Assembly (NCBI RefSeq): GCF_030817175.1
Contig: NZ_JAUSYY010000001.1
Location: 1,178,001 to 1,242,000, forward strand
Origin: Agromyces ramosus
GTDB taxonomy: Bacteria > Actinomycetota > Actinomycetes > Actinomycetales > Microbacteriaceae
Length of the DNA: 64,000 nucleotides
Reading direction: 5' to 3'
The number at the start of each line of letters is the position of its first letter. The first letter of the stretch is position 1. A model generated the notes under the pieces. That model was not told the origin of the DNA. It saw nothing but the letters and a program-made list of their open reading frames with translations, and searched no databases. Below, in pieces: positions 53,220 to 63,886 of this stretch. The position numbers and the translations under genes were made by a program.

Positions 53220-54597
53220 CGTCGACTGGCTCGCCGTCGCGGCCCTCGCGCTCACCGCCGTGCTCTTCGCCGGCCTCTTTCTGCTGCGTCGCATCGGCGC
53301 GAAGTTCACCCTGCTGACGGTCGTGGCGCTCGTCGTCGGCGTCGGCGTGGGCGTCGTCTTCCAAGGGCACCTCGACTACGTCGCCCCGATCGGCGACATC
53401 TACGTCAACGTCATCACCGCGGTCGTCGCACCGCTGATCATCGTGTCGGTGCTCGCGAGCGTGACCTCACTCGGCAGCATCGCGAAGCTGCGCACCATCG
53501 GCCTCAGCTCGGTGTTCTGGCTGCTGCTCACGAACCTCATCGCGATCCTGCTGACGCTCGGCCTCGCATTGGCGACCGGCATCGGCACGGGCGCGAACCT
53601 CGAGCTCGAGGGCGTCGACGGCTCCGGCCTCACCGGCCTGCTCGCCCCGCTCGACGAGGTGATCGTGGGACTCTTCCCCGCGAACGTCGTCGGCGACATC
53701 GCGTCGAACAACATCATCGGCATCATCCTGTTCACGCTGCTCATCGCCGTGTCGTACCTGCTCGTCGCCGACAAGAAGCCCGAGACGGTGCGCCCGTTCA
53801 AGGAGTTCGTGGACGCCACGCGCCGCATCCTGTTCAAGGCCGTCGGCTTCATCATCGCCCTCACGCCGTATGCCGTGCTCGCGCTCGTCGCCGTCACCAC
53901 GTCAACGGCGGTCACCCGCATCGAGACCGCCCTCTCGCTGGTGGGGGTGCTCGTGATCGCGTTCGTGGCGTGCTTCGTCGACGCCTACCTCGTCAACGGT
54001 GTGCTCCTGCGCGTGTTCGCCGACGTGAACCCGCTGCGGTTCTTCCGCTACCTCACGCCGGCGCAGTACACGGCATTCGCGACGCAGAGCAGCATCGGCA
54101 CCCTTCCGCTCACGATCAGCGCCCTCACCCGCAAGGTCGGCGTCTCGGCGGAGGTGGCGGGCTTCACCGCGCCGATCGGCACGACGATCGGCATGCCCGG
54201 ATGCGCCGGCATCTGGCCGACGCTCGTCGCGGTGTTCAGCGTGAACGCGCTCGGCATCGAGTACACGCCGCTCGACTACATCGTGCTGGTCGTGCTCGGG
54301 CTGCTCGTCTCGCTGGGCACCGCCGGCGTGCCGGGCACGGCCATCGTCACGGCGACCGCCGTGCTCACCGCCGTCGGCCTTCCGGTCGAAGTGCTCGTGC
54401 TGCTGATACCGATCAGCGCCATCGCCGGCACGGCCAGCACCATGGCGAACGTCACGGCCGCCGCCGCGAGCGCGGCCATCGTCGCCCGCCGCGCCGACGC
54501 GCTCGACGACGCGATCTTCGAGGGTCGCAGTGCCTACCCCGACGACGCGAACGACTCCAAATCCACCCCGGCCGCCGAACTCGCCGAGCCTCGCTGA
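53212..54597 (+). CDS. dicarboxylate/amino-acid:cation symporter (DAACS family)
   Basis: 461-aa secondary transporter with eight hydrophobic segments and two hairpins. It shows the Ser/Thr-rich hairpin TPAQYTAFATQSSIGTLPLT, the cation motif region GTTIGMPGCAGIWPTLVAVF and the second hairpin VSLGTAGVPGTAIVTATAVL. The overall layout is nearest to the TcyP-type cystine and GltP-type dicarboxylate carriers. The start is GTG 53212 without a ribosome site. It is followed after 41 bases by two surface-protein genes and may form an operon with them. Confidence 0.9.
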   Translation: MADVDWLAVAALALTAVLFAGLFLLRRIGAKFTLLTVVALVVGVGVGVVFQGHLDYVAPIGDIYVNVITAVVAPLIIVSVLASVTSLGSIAKLRTIGLSSVFWLLLTNLIAILLTLGLALATGIGTGANLELEGVDGSGLTGLLAPLDEVIVGLFPANVVGDIASNNIIGIILFTLLIAVSYLLVADKKPETVRPFKEFVDATRRILFKAVGFIIALTPYAVLALVAVTTSTAVTRIETALSLVGVLVIAFVACFVDAYLVNGVLLRVFADVNPLRFFRYLTPAQYTAFATQSSIGTLPLTISALTRKVGVSAEVAGFTAPIGTTIGMPGCAGIWPTLVAVFSVNALGIEYTPLDYIVLVVLGLLVSLGTAGVPGTAIVTATAVLTAVGLPVEVLVLLIPISAIAGTASTMANVTAAAASAAIVARRADALDDAIFEGRSAYPDDANDSKSTPAAELAEPR

Positions 54598-54638
54598 CGC
54601 GAGCGGCAGGAACCGAAACCGAACCGAAGGAACCCATC

Positions 54639-55541
<903 letters not shown>

Positions 55542-55603
55542 CCCGAGCACCCCGCCCCAGACCACTCCGCATGACCCCGAACGACCCCACGAAAGGACTC
55601 CCC

Positions 55604-57496
55604 GTGCCAGACCACCGTCACCGCCACCGCCACCGCCACCGAGGCGTGGCGCTCGCCACCACCCTCGCGATCGCCGGAGCATCCGTGCTCGGCGCGACCA
55701 CCTTCGTCGCACCGGCCGCTCCGGCCGCGGCCGAACCCAGCGGCGCCGCGATTGACACCGTCGACTACCTCGGCGACACGTACGGCATCGCCGACGGTGT
55801 CATCGAGACGGTGACCTTCGAGCGCTTCGAGTACCTGCTCGGCCAGGAGGGGCGCTTCGCCTTCCTGATCGGCGGGCCCGGCGACGCCCGCACCACTGCG
55901 ACGATCGGCGCCATCGACGAGGTCGCCACGGCCGCCGGCGTCGACCGGGTGTACACGTTCGATCCGAAGCTCGACGGCGCCACGCTCGACATCCGCACGA
56001 CGACGAACCCCGATGTCGCACCGCTGTGGACACGCCTCGTCACCGACGCGCTCGGCAAGGACACCCAGACGCCGTTCGACGGCACCGACGACCCCTACCT
56101 CTTCGTCTACGACAAGGCGCACACCGAGGGCGGCGTCGAAGACCGGATCGTCAGCGCGCTCACCGCACCGGTGACGGCCGGGCAGCTCGCCGATCCGGCG
56201 GCGCTCGCGGCCTACAAGGCCGACGTCGCCGGCGTGCTGGCGGCCGGCGGTGAGCTGGGCGCGATCAGCCAGTTCCAGTTCTACGAGGACGTCGTGAACT
56301 TCAAGCACAACCGCGACTACCAGGGTGCCGACGCCTACGGCGGCGCCACCATCCTCGACGACGGCGACAGTGACTGGCGGGTGCAGAACATCACCTACCC
56401 CGAGCTCGTGCACCTCCTCGAGGTCGACGGCGACGTCGTGCTGTTCCTCGGGGGCACCTGGTGCCACAACACCCGTGCCGTGCTGAAGGAGCTCAACGCC
56501 CAAGCGGTCGCGAACGGCGTGGAGAAGGTGTACTTCTTCGACCTGCGTCTCGACGGGGCATCCGGCAACGACCTGCACATTCGCGACACGAACTCGGAGT
56601 TCGCGAACTTCTACGGCGACCTCGTCGCCGAGCACCTGCCGAACCTCGTCACCCAGTACGTGCCGGGTGTCTCGGGCCAGGTCGACTACCACCCCCGCGG
56701 CGACCGGTCGCAGGCGCTCGCAACGGCGAAGAAGCTCCAGGTGCCGTACGTCTTCGAGTACCAGCGCGACCGGACGGTCGACGGCCAGCCGGCGCCGGTC
56801 GTGCGCCAGTGGATCCACGACAACGGCGACGGCACCTACCGCGAGTACATGACCGAGTGGTGGTACGTCATCGACAAGCCCGGGCGCTACGCGACGCGCC
56901 CCGACCCCGCAGCACTCGTCGCGCAGCTCGCGTTCGCCGACGAGGCGATCGCCGCACTCGGCACGTTCTTCGCCGACCTCGGCGAGGACCCCACCGAGGA
57001 GCCCGAGCCGACCGAGCCTCCCTCGACCGAACCGCCGGCCACCGAGCCGCCTGCGACGGAGTCCCCCTCGACCGGCACCGATCCCACCACCGTGAAGGGC
57101 TCCGTCACCGTGTCGGGCGACGTCGTCCCCGGCGGCACCATCACGGTGCGCGGCAGCGGACTGGCACCGAGCACGGGCGACTTCTCGGTGGAGCTGCACT
57201 CGACGCCGCAGGTGCTCGGCGCCGCATCGACGAACGCGGACGGCGGGTTCACGTTCACCGGCACGATCCCGGCCTCGACGCCGGCCGGATCCCACGCCGT
57301 CGTCGTCACCATCGGCGGGGTGCAGGTCGCCAGCGTCTCGGTGACCGTCGCCGCCGAGGATGCCGACGCCGCGGGCCTCGCCGCCACCGGCACGGCGCTC
57401 GTCGACGTGCTGGCCTGGATCGCCGTCGCACTCATCGCGCTGGGAGCCGCTGCCTTCGCGTTCGTGCGCCTGCGTGCGCGTCGCGTCGTCGGCTAG
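55604..57496 (+). CDS. sortase-anchored surface protein with two thioredoxin-like modules
   Basis: 630 aa. The start is GTG 55604 after GAAAGGA; an ATG at 55571 lacks a ribosome site. The N-terminus is a run of His-Arg pairs, then a signal peptide ending APAAAAEP. Two similar modules follow: FAFLIGGPGDARTTATIGAI ... VYTFDPKLDG, and VVLFLGGTWCHNTRAVLKEL ... VYFFDLRLDG. Both look like thioredoxin folds; the second has only one Cys (WCHN) and the first none. A Pro/Thr/Glu spacer and an Ig-like module (VSGDVVPGGTITVRGSGLAP) precede LAATG (592-596), a membrane helix and an Arg tail: a class-E sortase signal. Confidence 0.83.
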   Translation: MPDHRHRHRHRHRGVALATTLAIAGASVLGATTFVAPAAPAAAEPSGAAIDTVDYLGDTYGIADGVIETVTFERFEYLLGQEGRFAFLIGGPGDARTTATIGAIDEVATAAGVDRVYTFDPKLDGATLDIRTTTNPDVAPLWTRLVTDALGKDTQTPFDGTDDPYLFVYDKAHTEGGVEDRIVSALTAPVTAGQLADPAALAAYKADVAGVLAAGGELGAISQFQFYEDVVNFKHNRDYQGADAYGGATILDDGDSDWRVQNITYPELVHLLEVDGDVVLFLGGTWCHNTRAVLKELNAQAVANGVEKVYFFDLRLDGASGNDLHIRDTNSEFANFYGDLVAEHLPNLVTQYVPGVSGQVDYHPRGDRSQALATAKKLQVPYVFEYQRDRTVDGQPAPVVRQWIHDNGDGTYREYMTEWWYVIDKPGRYATRPDPAALVAQLAFADEAIAALGTFFADLGEDPTEEPEPTEPPSTEPPATEPPATESPSTGTDPTTVKGSVTVSGDVVPGGTITVRGSGLAPSTGDFSVELHSTPQVLGAASTNADGGFTFTGTIPASTPAGSHAVVVTIGGVQVASVSVTVAAEDADAAGLAATGTALVDVLAWIAVALIALGAAAFAFVRLRARRVVG

Positions 57497-57593
57497 TCCG
57501 ACCGGTTCCGGGGGACGGGGCGGGTGTTGGTCGTCATCCGCCCCCTCCACGTTCGGCGCGTATCGTGAATCCACGGACCGATGGAGGACTGAC

Positions 57594-58661
57594 ATGGCGA
57601 ACGGCGCGAGGCGACTCACCGAGCTCCTGGGCATCGATGACCCGATCGTGCTCGGGCCCTTCGGCGGGCTCTCATCGGTCGAACTCACGACTGCGGTGAG
57701 CGAGCTCGGCGGGCTCGGCTCCTTCGGACTGTACGGCTACGACGGCGACCGCATCGCCGAGACGGCCGCCGCGATCCGCGCCGCCACCGGTCGCCCGTTC
57801 AACCTCAACGTCTGGTTGCCGCTGACGGATGACGCGACGGATGCCCCGCTCGCACCCGGCGCCTTCGAGGCCTCCGTCGACGCCCTCCGCCCGTTCTACG
57901 ACGAGGTCGGACTGCCGGTGCCCGAGGAACCGCCGGCTGCCTACCTCCCGTCATTCGAGGAGCAATGGCACGCGGTACTCGAGGCGCGGCCCGCCGTCGC
58001 GAGCTTCGTGTTCGGAGTGCCGCCCGAGAAGGTCGTCGAGAGCGCGCGGGCGCGCGGCATCCGCCTCATCGGAACGGCGACCTCGGTCGACGAGGCCGTC
58101 GCCCTCTACGCGGCCGGCATCGACGCGATCGTCGCGACGGGGCTCGAGGCCGGCGGGCACCGCGTGTCGTTCCTGCGGCAGCCCGAGCAGTCGCTCATCG
58201 GCTCGATCTCGCTCATCCCGCAAGTCGTCGACGCGGTCGGGGTGCCGGTCATCGCCGCCGGCGGCATCGCCGACCGGCGAGGGGTCGCCGCCGCGCTGGC
58301 GCTCGGCGCGAGCGGCGTGCAGGTCGGCACGGCGTTCCTGCGCACCCGGCAATCGGCGACGACCGATGCGCACCGGGAGGCGATCGGCGCGACCGCGGCA
58401 CACGAGACGGTGCTCACGCGGGCGATGAGCGGACGGCTGGCGCGCGGCGCCCGCAATCGCGCGCTGCGCGACATCGAGGCGGGCGGCGTGATCGCGCCGT
58501 TCCCGGTGCAGAACTGGCTGACCGGGAAGTTCCGCGCCGAGGCGGTGCGCGCGGGTCGGGGCGAGCTCCAGTCGCTCTGGATGGGCCAGTCGGCGTCGCT
58601 CACGCGCCATGAGGACGCGCGCGACGTGTACGCGGAGCTCGCGGCCGGCCTCTCGGCCTGA
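57594..58661 (+). CDS. NAD(P)H-dependent flavin oxidoreductase, nitronate-monooxygenase type
   Basis: 355-aa FMN TIM-barrel enzyme of the NPD/2-nitropropane-dioxygenase family. It begins with LLGIDDPIVLGPFGGLSSVE; the family motifs GLEAGGHRVSF, PVIAAGGIADRRGVAAALAL and GVQVGTAFLRT bind FMN. Probable role is detoxification of nitronates. The ATG has TGGAGGA. Stands alone and convergent with the EamA transporter. Confidence 0.9.
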   Translation: MANGARRLTELLGIDDPIVLGPFGGLSSVELTTAVSELGGLGSFGLYGYDGDRIAETAAAIRAATGRPFNLNVWLPLTDDATDAPLAPGAFEASVDALRPFYDEVGLPVPEEPPAAYLPSFEEQWHAVLEARPAVASFVFGVPPEKVVESARARGIRLIGTATSVDEAVALYAAGIDAIVATGLEAGGHRVSFLRQPEQSLIGSISLIPQVVDAVGVPVIAAGGIADRRGVAAALALGASGVQVGTAFLRTRQSATTDAHREAIGATAAHETVLTRAMSGRLARGARNRALRDIEAGGVIAPFPVQNWLTGKFRAEAVRAGRGELQSLWMGQSASLTRHEDARDVYAELAAGLSA

Positions 58662-58687
58662 AGCAGAGGCCTTCCGCCGCCTCCCGC

Positions 58688-59617
58688 CTACGGGACCCCC
58701 GACGGCGCGCCGTCGCGCTCGGCCGACGCGCCTTCCGGCCCGACCGCCGCGACCGTCTCGCGCCGGCGACGGGTGACGAGGTAGGAGCCGGCGAGCACGA
58801 GCACGAAGCCGACGATCGTCCATACGGTGACCCGCTCACCCAGCACCACGACGCCCGCGATGATCGCGACCGCGGGATTGACGTAGGTGATCGTGGTCGC
58901 CTTGACCGGCCCGATCTCGGTGATCAGGCCGAGCATGAGCAGGAACGCGAGTGCGCTGCACACCACGGCCAGCACGACGATCGAGACGATGACCGCCGTC
59001 GACGGCCACATCCCCGGCCAGCTTCCCGCGAACAGCACGACGGGCACGTAGACGACGGCCGTGGCGGCGAGCGACACGGCGACCACGCCGACGCCCGGGA
59101 GGTCGGACATCCACCGCGCGAGGATCGCCGGGCCCAGTGCGTAGCCGACCACCACGATCGCCATCTCCCCGACGGCGATCAGGTCCGACGCGCCGATCTC
59201 GAGACCGACGAGCGCCGCGACACCCAGCATGCCGAGTGCGATGCCGAGCCAGTTCAGGCGGGAGAGCCGCTCGGGCCGGCCCATCGCGAACGCGATCGCC
59301 ACGCCCGCGAGCGGCACGGTGGCGAGCAGAAGCCCCGCGGTGGAGCTCGGGATGCGCTGCTCGGCCGAGCTCAGGAAGTACCACGGCAGGATGATCTCGA
59401 CGATCGTGTAGGCCAGCATCGGCTTCCACCGCCGCACCACCGACGCCACCTCGCGCCGGAAGAATGCGAGCGGCAGCAGCAGAATCGCTGCGAGGGCCGA
59501 CCGCGAGAGCACCACCATCGCGGGGTCGAGCTCGCTCACCGCCACCTTGATGAACAGGTACGGGATGCCCCAGGCGATGCCGAGCGCGATGAAGAGGATC
59601 AGCCCACGACGAGTCAC
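58688..59617 (-). CDS. EamA-family (DMT) transporter
   Basis: 309-aa membrane protein with ten hydrophobic helices in two EamA repeats (FIALGIAWGIPYLFIKVAV and VVGYALGPAILARWM). Such proteins export amino acids or metabolites. The start is GTG 59617 and the ribosome site is weak. A charged C-terminal tail follows the last helix. Substrate unknown. Divergent from the LuxR regulator. Confidence 0.9.
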   Translation of the reverse strand: MTRRGLILFIALGIAWGIPYLFIKVAVSELDPAMVVLSRSALAAILLLPLAFFRREVASVVRRWKPMLAYTIVEIILPWYFLSSAEQRIPSSTAGLLLATVPLAGVAIAFAMGRPERLSRLNWLGIALGMLGVAALVGLEIGASDLIAVGEMAIVVVGYALGPAILARWMSDLPGVGVVAVSLAATAVVYVPVVLFAGSWPGMWPSTAVIVSIVVLAVVCSALAFLLMLGLITEIGPVKATTITYVNPAVAIIAGVVVLGERVTVWTIVGFVLVLAGSYLVTRRRRETVAAVGPEGASAERDGAPSGVP

Positions 59618-59740
59618 CAGCTCATTCTGGTGCGCCGGGAGCGGAGGGGCGACAGGTTCGCTGCCGACTGCACGCGATATCCAGCCAAGTGCGAACGGCG
59701 CTGACTTGTGACGCTCCGGCGGCCGCGCCATACTGGCGCC

Positions 59741-61357
59741 ATGCCCGCGGCCGGCACGGAGAAGAAGGTCATCGACTGGGTCGCACGCTACGACGAGCTC
59801 GCGGCCCGCCGACCCGCGCTCACGGCGGAGGAACTCGACGACCTGGGTCTCGCGGCGTGGTTCCTCGGTCGTACGGCCGAGTGCGAACGCGCGTGGGATG
59901 GCGCCCACCGCGCCTACCTCGATGCGGGCGAGGCGGATGCCGCCGTCCGCTGCGCGTTCTGGCAGGGATTCACCCTCGCCGATCGCGGTGAGACGGTGCG
60001 AGCCGGCGCGTGGATGGCGCGGCTGTTCGAGCTCGTCGAGGCGGCCGAGCCGAGCCCCCGCACCGAGGCGCTGGCGGCGGTCGCCCGGGCGGTGGGGGCG
60101 TTCGCGGCGGGCGAGTTCGAGGCATCCGCCGGCCTCGGCGAACGCGCGGTCGCACTCGCCGACGCCGCCCACGACCCCGACACCGAGGTGCTCGCGACCA
60201 TGGGACTCGGGCGCGCACTCGTGCGCAGCGGGCGCGTCATCGAGGGATTCGCCTGCATGGACCGCGTCATGCTCGCCATCTCGTCGGGGCGGGTGAGCGA
60301 TCGCGCCGCCGGCCCCGCATACTGCGCGGTCATCGCGAGCTGCCTCGACCGGTGGGACGTCGATCGAGCTCGCGTCTGGACGCGCGAGCTCAGCGACTGG
60401 TGCGACGCGCAGCGCGGGCTCGAGCCGTTCCGCGGCGAGTGCTCGGTGCACCGCGCCACCGTGCTGCAACTGCTGGGCGAGTGGGACGAGGCCACCGAGA
60501 CCTTCAGCGAGGTGTGCGCCCGCGAACGCCGCGTCGAGACGCTCGAGAACGCGTTCTACGGGCTCGGCGAGCTCTGCCGACTCGTCGGCCGCCGCGACGA
60601 CGCCGAGACCGCGTACCGCAATGCGGCGGAGCTCGGACGCGAGGTGCAGCCCGGTCTCGCCCTACTGCGCCGCGACGAGGGGCGCATGTCGGCGGCCCGG
60701 TCGGGCATCGCGCGTGCGCTCGAGGCGTCGCCGACACCTCGCGCGCGCGCCGAGCTGCTCGCGGCCCAGGTCGAGCTCGAGGTCGAGCACGGCGAATGGG
60801 AGGTCGCCGCACGGGCGGCGGCCGAGCTGCGCGCGATGGCCGACACGTTCGGCACGGTCTTCCTCGAGGCACAGGCCGACCGGGCCGAGGCGCGGCTCCT
60901 GATCGGCACGGATGCCCCCGAGGCGGCGCTCTCCCTGCTCCGTCGTTCGTGGTCGGTGTGGCGCCGGCTCGAGGCCACGTACGAGGCTGCCGTCACGCGG
61001 GTGCTGATGGGCCGCGCGAACCGCGCCGTCGGCGACGAGGAAGCGGCACAGCTCGAGTTCGACGCAGCGCGCACGGTGCTGAGCGGGCTCGGTGCGGTCG
61101 CCGACCTCGACCGGCTCGAGCGCGTTGCCGCCGAGCCCGACCGGCCCGCGGCATCCGCTGGTCTCACGCGACGCGAGCTCGAGGTGCTGCGCCTCATCGC
61201 CGGCGGTCGCTCGAACCGACAGATCGCGAACGAGCTCTTCCTCAGCGAGCGCACGGTCGCGCGGCACGTCAGCAACATCCTCGGCAAGCTCGGCCTCGCG
61301 AACCGCTCCGGCGCGACGGCGTTCGCGTTCGAGCACGGGCTGACCGCGCCGGCCTGA
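59741..61357 (+). CDS. LuxR-family transcriptional regulator with helical repeats
   Basis: 538 aa. The first 450 residues are TPR-like helical repeats without a P-loop, so it differs from the MalT-type regulator at 21896. The last 65 residues are a LuxR helix-turn-helix (LTRRELEVLRLIAGGRSNRQ, ANELFLSERTVARHVSNILG, KLGLANRSGATAFA). ATG 59741 lies 6 bases after a -10-like CATACT, suggesting a leaderless mRNA. It is followed after 82 bases by a flavin monooxygenase gene that it may regulate. Confidence 0.9.
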   Translation: MPAAGTEKKVIDWVARYDELAARRPALTAEELDDLGLAAWFLGRTAECERAWDGAHRAYLDAGEADAAVRCAFWQGFTLADRGETVRAGAWMARLFELVEAAEPSPRTEALAAVARAVGAFAAGEFEASAGLGERAVALADAAHDPDTEVLATMGLGRALVRSGRVIEGFACMDRVMLAISSGRVSDRAAGPAYCAVIASCLDRWDVDRARVWTRELSDWCDAQRGLEPFRGECSVHRATVLQLLGEWDEATETFSEVCARERRVETLENAFYGLGELCRLVGRRDDAETAYRNAAELGREVQPGLALLRRDEGRMSAARSGIARALEASPTPRARAELLAAQVELEVEHGEWEVAARAAAELRAMADTFGTVFLEAQADRAEARLLIGTDAPEAALSLLRRSWSVWRRLEATYEAAVTRVLMGRANRAVGDEEAAQLEFDAARTVLSGLGAVADLDRLERVAAEPDRPAASAGLTRRELEVLRLIAGGRSNRQIANELFLSERTVARHVSNILGKLGLANRSGATAFAFEHGLTAPA

Positions 61358-61439
61358 ACGCGGAATTGGTCATTTCTGCCGACGCGGCCGCGACGGCGGC
61401 ATCCGTAACCTCGCTGGCAAAGCCAACCAGGAGGCCATC

Positions 61440-62537
61440 ATGTCCACCACCGTTCTCGACACCGCCGTCATCGGCGCCGGCGCCGCCGGCCTGTTCGTCG
61501 GCAAGGAACTCGCCGATCGCGGCATCGAATTCGAGATGTTCGACGAGCGCGCACGCGTCGGCGACACCTGGCGCGAGCGGTATCGCTCACTGCGCCTGTT
61601 CAGCCCGCGACCGTTCCTCAGCCTGCCGGGCCTGCGACCCGACGTCGGCCGGTTCGACTACCCGACCGGCGAGCAGATGGGCGACTACCTCGAGCGGTAT
61701 GCACGGCACTTCAGCCTGCCGGTGCGCCTGTCGACGAGGGTCGCCGCGCTGACGCGACGCGCCGACGGGCTCTTCCGACTCGAACTCGGCAGCGGCGAGG
61801 AGGTGCTCGCCGAGCGCGTGATCGTGACGGCGGGCGCGCACAGCCTGCCGATCGTGCCGGAGTTCGCCAGGGAGCTCGACCCGTCGATCCGCCAGCTGGA
61901 CTCCATCCACTACGAGGGGCCGGAGCAGTTCGCCGACGGCCCGGTGCTCGTGATCGGTGCGGGCAACTCGGGCACCGACATCGCGATCGAGGCGGCGCGC
62001 AGCGGCCACGCCGTGACGCTGGCCGGCCGGCATCCGGGCCACGTTCCCGTCGACATCGACAAGCCGATCGGCAACCTCCTGACCGGGGTCTTCATCCGGA
62101 TGCTCCGCAACACCACGATCGACAGCACCAAGGGTCGCGCCATGAGGGAGGCTGCCCGCCACCACGGGCTCATGCTGATCCGCAACAAGGTCGCCGACCT
62201 CGAGCGCGCCGGCGTCGTGCAGGTCGGCCGCATCGATCGCATCGAGGCGGGGAGAGCCGTGACCGCCGACGGCACCCCGATCGACGCGGCGACGGTCGTC
62301 TGGTGCACGGGCTCACGCCCCGACCTCGGCTGGATCGACATCGACGGCGTGACCGATGCCGACGGCTACCCCGACGAGTACCGGGGCATCGCGAACGGAT
62401 GCCCCGGCCTCGCCTTCGTCGGCATGCCGTTCCAGTACTCGGCGGTCTCGGTCACGCTCATGGGAATGGGCCGCGACGCCGAGTACGTCGTCGAGACCCT
62501 GAGCGCAGCCCGGACGGCGGCGCCGGCCGCGGTGTGA
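61440..62537 (+). CDS. flavin-dependent monooxygenase-like oxidoreductase (CzcO type)
   Basis: 365-aa two-dinucleotide-binding enzyme. The FAD loop is AVIGAGAAGLFVGKELADRG; the NADPH loop is VLVIGAGNSGTDIAIEAARS. YRSLRLFSPRPFLSLPGL and the CTGSRPDLGW motif are typical of flavin monooxygenases and CzcO-like proteins. The ATG has AGGAGG. It follows the LuxR regulator, a probable functional pair. Substrate unknown. Confidence 0.9.
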   Translation: MSTTVLDTAVIGAGAAGLFVGKELADRGIEFEMFDERARVGDTWRERYRSLRLFSPRPFLSLPGLRPDVGRFDYPTGEQMGDYLERYARHFSLPVRLSTRVAALTRRADGLFRLELGSGEEVLAERVIVTAGAHSLPIVPEFARELDPSIRQLDSIHYEGPEQFADGPVLVIGAGNSGTDIAIEAARSGHAVTLAGRHPGHVPVDIDKPIGNLLTGVFIRMLRNTTIDSTKGRAMREAARHHGLMLIRNKVADLERAGVVQVGRIDRIEAGRAVTADGTPIDAATVVWCTGSRPDLGWIDIDGVTDADGYPDEYRGIANGCPGLAFVGMPFQYSAVSVTLMGMGRDAEYVVETLSAARTAAPAAV

Positions 62538-62599
62538 GCCGTCGCGGCGAGTCGCCGGGGCAGTCGCCTGGGGCCAGCGCCAGGGCGCTCTCGAGCGCG

Positions 62600-63598
62600 C
62601 TAGTCGGCGATGAGCCCCAGCGTGTCGACGACGCGGTTCGAGAAGCCCCACTCGTTGTCGTACCAGGCGACGACCTTCACGTGCGTGCCGTGCACGCGGG
62701 TGAGCGCGGCGTCGAAGATCGCCGACGCCGGCTCGCCCGTGATGTCGGACGACACGAGCGGGTCCGCGGCGTAGTCGAGGATGCCGGCGAGCTTGCCGTC
62801 GGCGGCGGCGCGATACGCCGCGAGCACCTCGTCGAGCGACACCTCGCGCGAGACGGTCGTATTGAGCTCGACGATCGAGCCGACCGGCACGGGCACGCGG
62901 ATCGAGTCGCCCGAGAGCTTCCCGTCGAGCTGCGGCAGCACGAGGCCGATCGCCTTCGCGGCGCCCGTCGTCGTCGGCACGATGTTCACGCCGGCCGCAC
63001 GGGCGCGCCGCAGGTCGCGGTGCGGGCCGTCCTGCAGGTTCTGCTCCTGCGTGTACGCGTGCACCGTCGTCATGAAGCCGTGCTCGATGCCGGCGAGCTC
63101 GTCGAGCACCGCCGCGAGCGGGGCCAGCGCGTTCGTCGTGCACGACGCGTTCGAGATGATCGTGTGGGCAGCCGGGTCGTAGTCGTCGGTGTTCACGCCG
63201 AAGGCGATCGTCACGTCGGCGTCGGTCGCGGGCGCGCTCACGAGCACCCGCTTCGCACCCGCCGTGATGTGGCCGCGAGCGGCATTCGCTGCCGTGAACC
63301 GTCCGGTCGACTCGAGCACCAGCTCGACGTCGAGCTCAGCCCACGGCAAGGCCGACGGCTCGCGCTCGGCGAGCACCCTGATGCGCCGGCCGTCGACCAC
63401 GAGCGTGTCGCCGTCGACCTCGACCGGGCGTCCGAGGCGCCCCAGGGAGCTGTCGTACTTCAGCAGGTGCGCGAGGGTCGCAGGCTCGGTGAGGTCGTTG
63501 ATCGCGACGACCTCGAGGCCGGTGTCGCGCTCGAGCAGGGCGCGCAGCACGTTGCGGCCGATGCGTCCGAATCCGTTGATGGCAATGCGGGTGGTCAT
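62600..63598 (-). CDS. gap: glyceraldehyde-3-phosphate dehydrogenase, type I
   Basis: 332-aa glycolytic enzyme that oxidises glyceraldehyde 3-phosphate with NAD. The nucleotide motif INGFGRIGRNVLRALLERD is at residues 7-25, the Asp that favours NAD is in AINDL (Asp35), and the catalytic Cys153 is in SNASCTTNALAPL. WYDNEWGFSNRVVDT closes the protein. ATG 63596-63598 has GAAAGGA. It is a single gene without the usual pgk-tpi neighbours, so it may be an additional paralogue. Confidence 0.96.
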   Translation of the reverse strand: MTTRIAINGFGRIGRNVLRALLERDTGLEVVAINDLTEPATLAHLLKYDSSLGRLGRPVEVDGDTLVVDGRRIRVLAEREPSALPWAELDVELVLESTGRFTAANAARGHITAGAKRVLVSAPATDADVTIAFGVNTDDYDPAAHTIISNASCTTNALAPLAAVLDELAGIEHGFMTTVHAYTQEQNLQDGPHRDLRRARAAGVNIVPTTTGAAKAIGLVLPQLDGKLSGDSIRVPVPVGSIVELNTTVSREVSLDEVLAAYRAAADGKLAGILDYAADPLVSSDITGEPASAIFDAALTRVHGTHVKVVAWYDNEWGFSNRVVDTLGLIAD

Positions 63599-63797
63599 GC
63601 GGTGGTTCCTTTCGTCGCTTCCAGCCTCGCTCGGCCGTCGGGCCGGCGGGAGGGGGACGGCAGACAGTGCGCGCAAGGTTCGCGCCAGCGGGCGGATGCC
63701 TCAGGTCGTCGGATGCCCCGTGCCGGAGATGCGCGCCGGGGTGGGGGCATCCGCTCGCTGCGCTGCGGAACGGCCGCACTACCGCACGACCGCACTC

Positions 63798-63856
63798 CCG
63801 CAGGAAATACGCACCGAGAGGCGGCATACGCAGGTGTATCGCGGTATTTCCTGCGG
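63798..63856. terminator. long inverted repeat between gap and the AraC-family gene
   Basis: CCGCAGGAAATAC (63798-63810) and GTATTTCCTGCGG (63844-63856) are perfect 13-base arms with 33 bases between. It lies 30 bases after the stop of the AraC-family gene and 200 bases before gap, both on the minus strand. It probably ends the AraC transcript. The 288 bases of 63599-63886 hold no gene. Confidence 0.6.
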
Positions 63857-63886
63857 TGCAGGCGCCGGCGTGGAACAGGCGCCTGG